Positions 63,795 to 64,000 of a stretch of DNA of 64,000 nt are shown here, in pieces. A program made the position numbers and the translations under genes. The notes below the pieces were generated by a model. The model saw only the letters and a list, made by a program, of their open reading frames with translations. It searched no databases and had not been told where the DNA came from. Numbering within the stretch: position 1 is the stretch's first letter; each line of letters opens with the position of its first letter. Origin of the DNA: Opitutus sp. GAS368 (GTDB lineage: Bacteria > Verrucomicrobiota > Verrucomicrobiia > Opitutales > Opitutaceae). The DNA lies in the NCBI RefSeq assembly GCF_900104925.1, contig NZ_LT629735.1:3393001-3457000 (forward strand). Reading direction: 5' to 3'.

Positions 63795-64000
63795 ATGAAA
63801 TCGATGCCACATCGCGCCGTCGCGGTGATCGGAGGCGGTCTCGCCGGCGGGCTGGTCGCCCGGCAGCTGGCGCGGCAGCGCATTGACACCGTGGTATTGG
63901 AACGCGGCGGCGATCGTCACGGCGGTGCCGAAGGACGGCTGCCGACGCAGCGGGACGAATTGCGGTGGGATGCCCGCACGGGGCTGATGCAGGATGCCGC
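63795..64000 (+). CDS. GMC-type flavoprotein dehydrogenase, N-terminal part
   Basis: Begins MKSMPHRAVAVIGGGLAGGL at 63795 and runs past the window edge. The FAD loop GGGLAGG and a following VVLERGG acidic strand end are visible in the 68 residues present. With the subunit-3 gene just before, it should be the large subunit of a membrane-bound periplasmic sugar or sugar-acid dehydrogenase passing electrons to a cytochrome. Confidence 0.85.
   Translation, partial: MKSMPHRAVAVIGGGLAGGLVARQLARQRIDTVVLERGGDRHGGAEGRLPTQRDELRWDARTGLMQDA

Noticed and set aside
1-64000. tRNA, rRNA or known riboswitch genes.
   Set aside because: I looked for cloverleaf-like GTTCGA(A/T)TC stems and conserved rRNA words in intergenic DNA and saw nothing convincing. 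A dedicated covariance search could still find a small RNA.

Overview
This 64 kb window is chromosomal DNA of a GC-rich Gram-negative bacterium. It most resembles Opitutales-type Verrucomicrobiota. The pointers are a TonB-dependent receptor, a gluconate-2-dehydrogenase-like pair, a Wzx/Wzy polysaccharide locus, and intergenic islands full of the 'accacggattacacggatg' and 'aacgcggaggacgcagag' type repeats. The taxon is an inference. I see no rRNA, tRNA, CRISPR array or replication origin.

Layout. 1-10.2 kb: guaB (cut by the window edge), menC and menE for menaquinone (separated by an IS200-like element), a nucleotidyltransferase cassette, a PolX/PHP DNA polymerase and a Gly-rich exported protein. 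10.2-14.2 kb: repeat islands, a Phd/VapC pair and a VirK/YbjX-family protein. 14.2-44.9 kb: an exopolysaccharide region with a GbsR-like regulator, a nucleotide-sugar epimerase, a beta-helix protein and a lower-GC block (methyltransferase, glycosyltransferases, flippase, polymerase). Next come more glycosyltransferases, a WcaF-like acetyltransferase and an EpsI-like protein. Toxin-antitoxin pairs, a LysR regulator and unknown proteins interrupt the region, which closes with a minus-strand group of O-antigen-ligase-like protein, glycoside-hydrolase-like protein and a WcaJ-like priming transferase. 45-49.5 kb: repeat islands with HicAB, a ParDE-like pair and an IS1-like remnant. 49.5-59.3 kb: a ten-gene minus-strand oxidoreductase operon (AKR, three SDRs, HisD-like, HpcH-type aldolase, two Gfo/Idh proteins, a ferritin-like protein, a CBM9-like protein) of unknown substrate. 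59.5-64 kb: a HEAT-repeat protein, a TonB receptor, and the gamma and N-terminal alpha subunits of a gluconate-dehydrogenase-like enzyme.

The most unusual signal is the repeat biology. Tandem arrays of many unrelated sequences share one period of exactly 7 bp. They lie between genes and also in frame inside genes (polX, the GbsR-like gene, the epimerase, the O-antigen ligase, the GH-like gene, a glycosyltransferase C-terminus), where three units give seven residues. Two copies of the epimerase 3' part carry 17 and 16 units, and the shorter one is frameshifted. Gene ends are also duplicated beside repeats or toxin-antitoxin-like cassettes in five places: menE 3', epimerase 3', polX 5', O-antigen ligase 5' and hicA 5'.

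Seven toxin-antitoxin or similar modules lie in the window. In all seven a TTGAC element sits 34-37 nt before the first gene's start codon, so their transcripts would begin at or next to the AUG. At least three further mobile families are visible: an IS200-like tnpA with hairpin ends plus derivatives lacking tnpA, a 125-bp element with ATACCAA ends, and a MITE with GGGAGTGTTTTCAAAC inverted repeats, one copy of which supplies the stop codon of the hisD-like gene.
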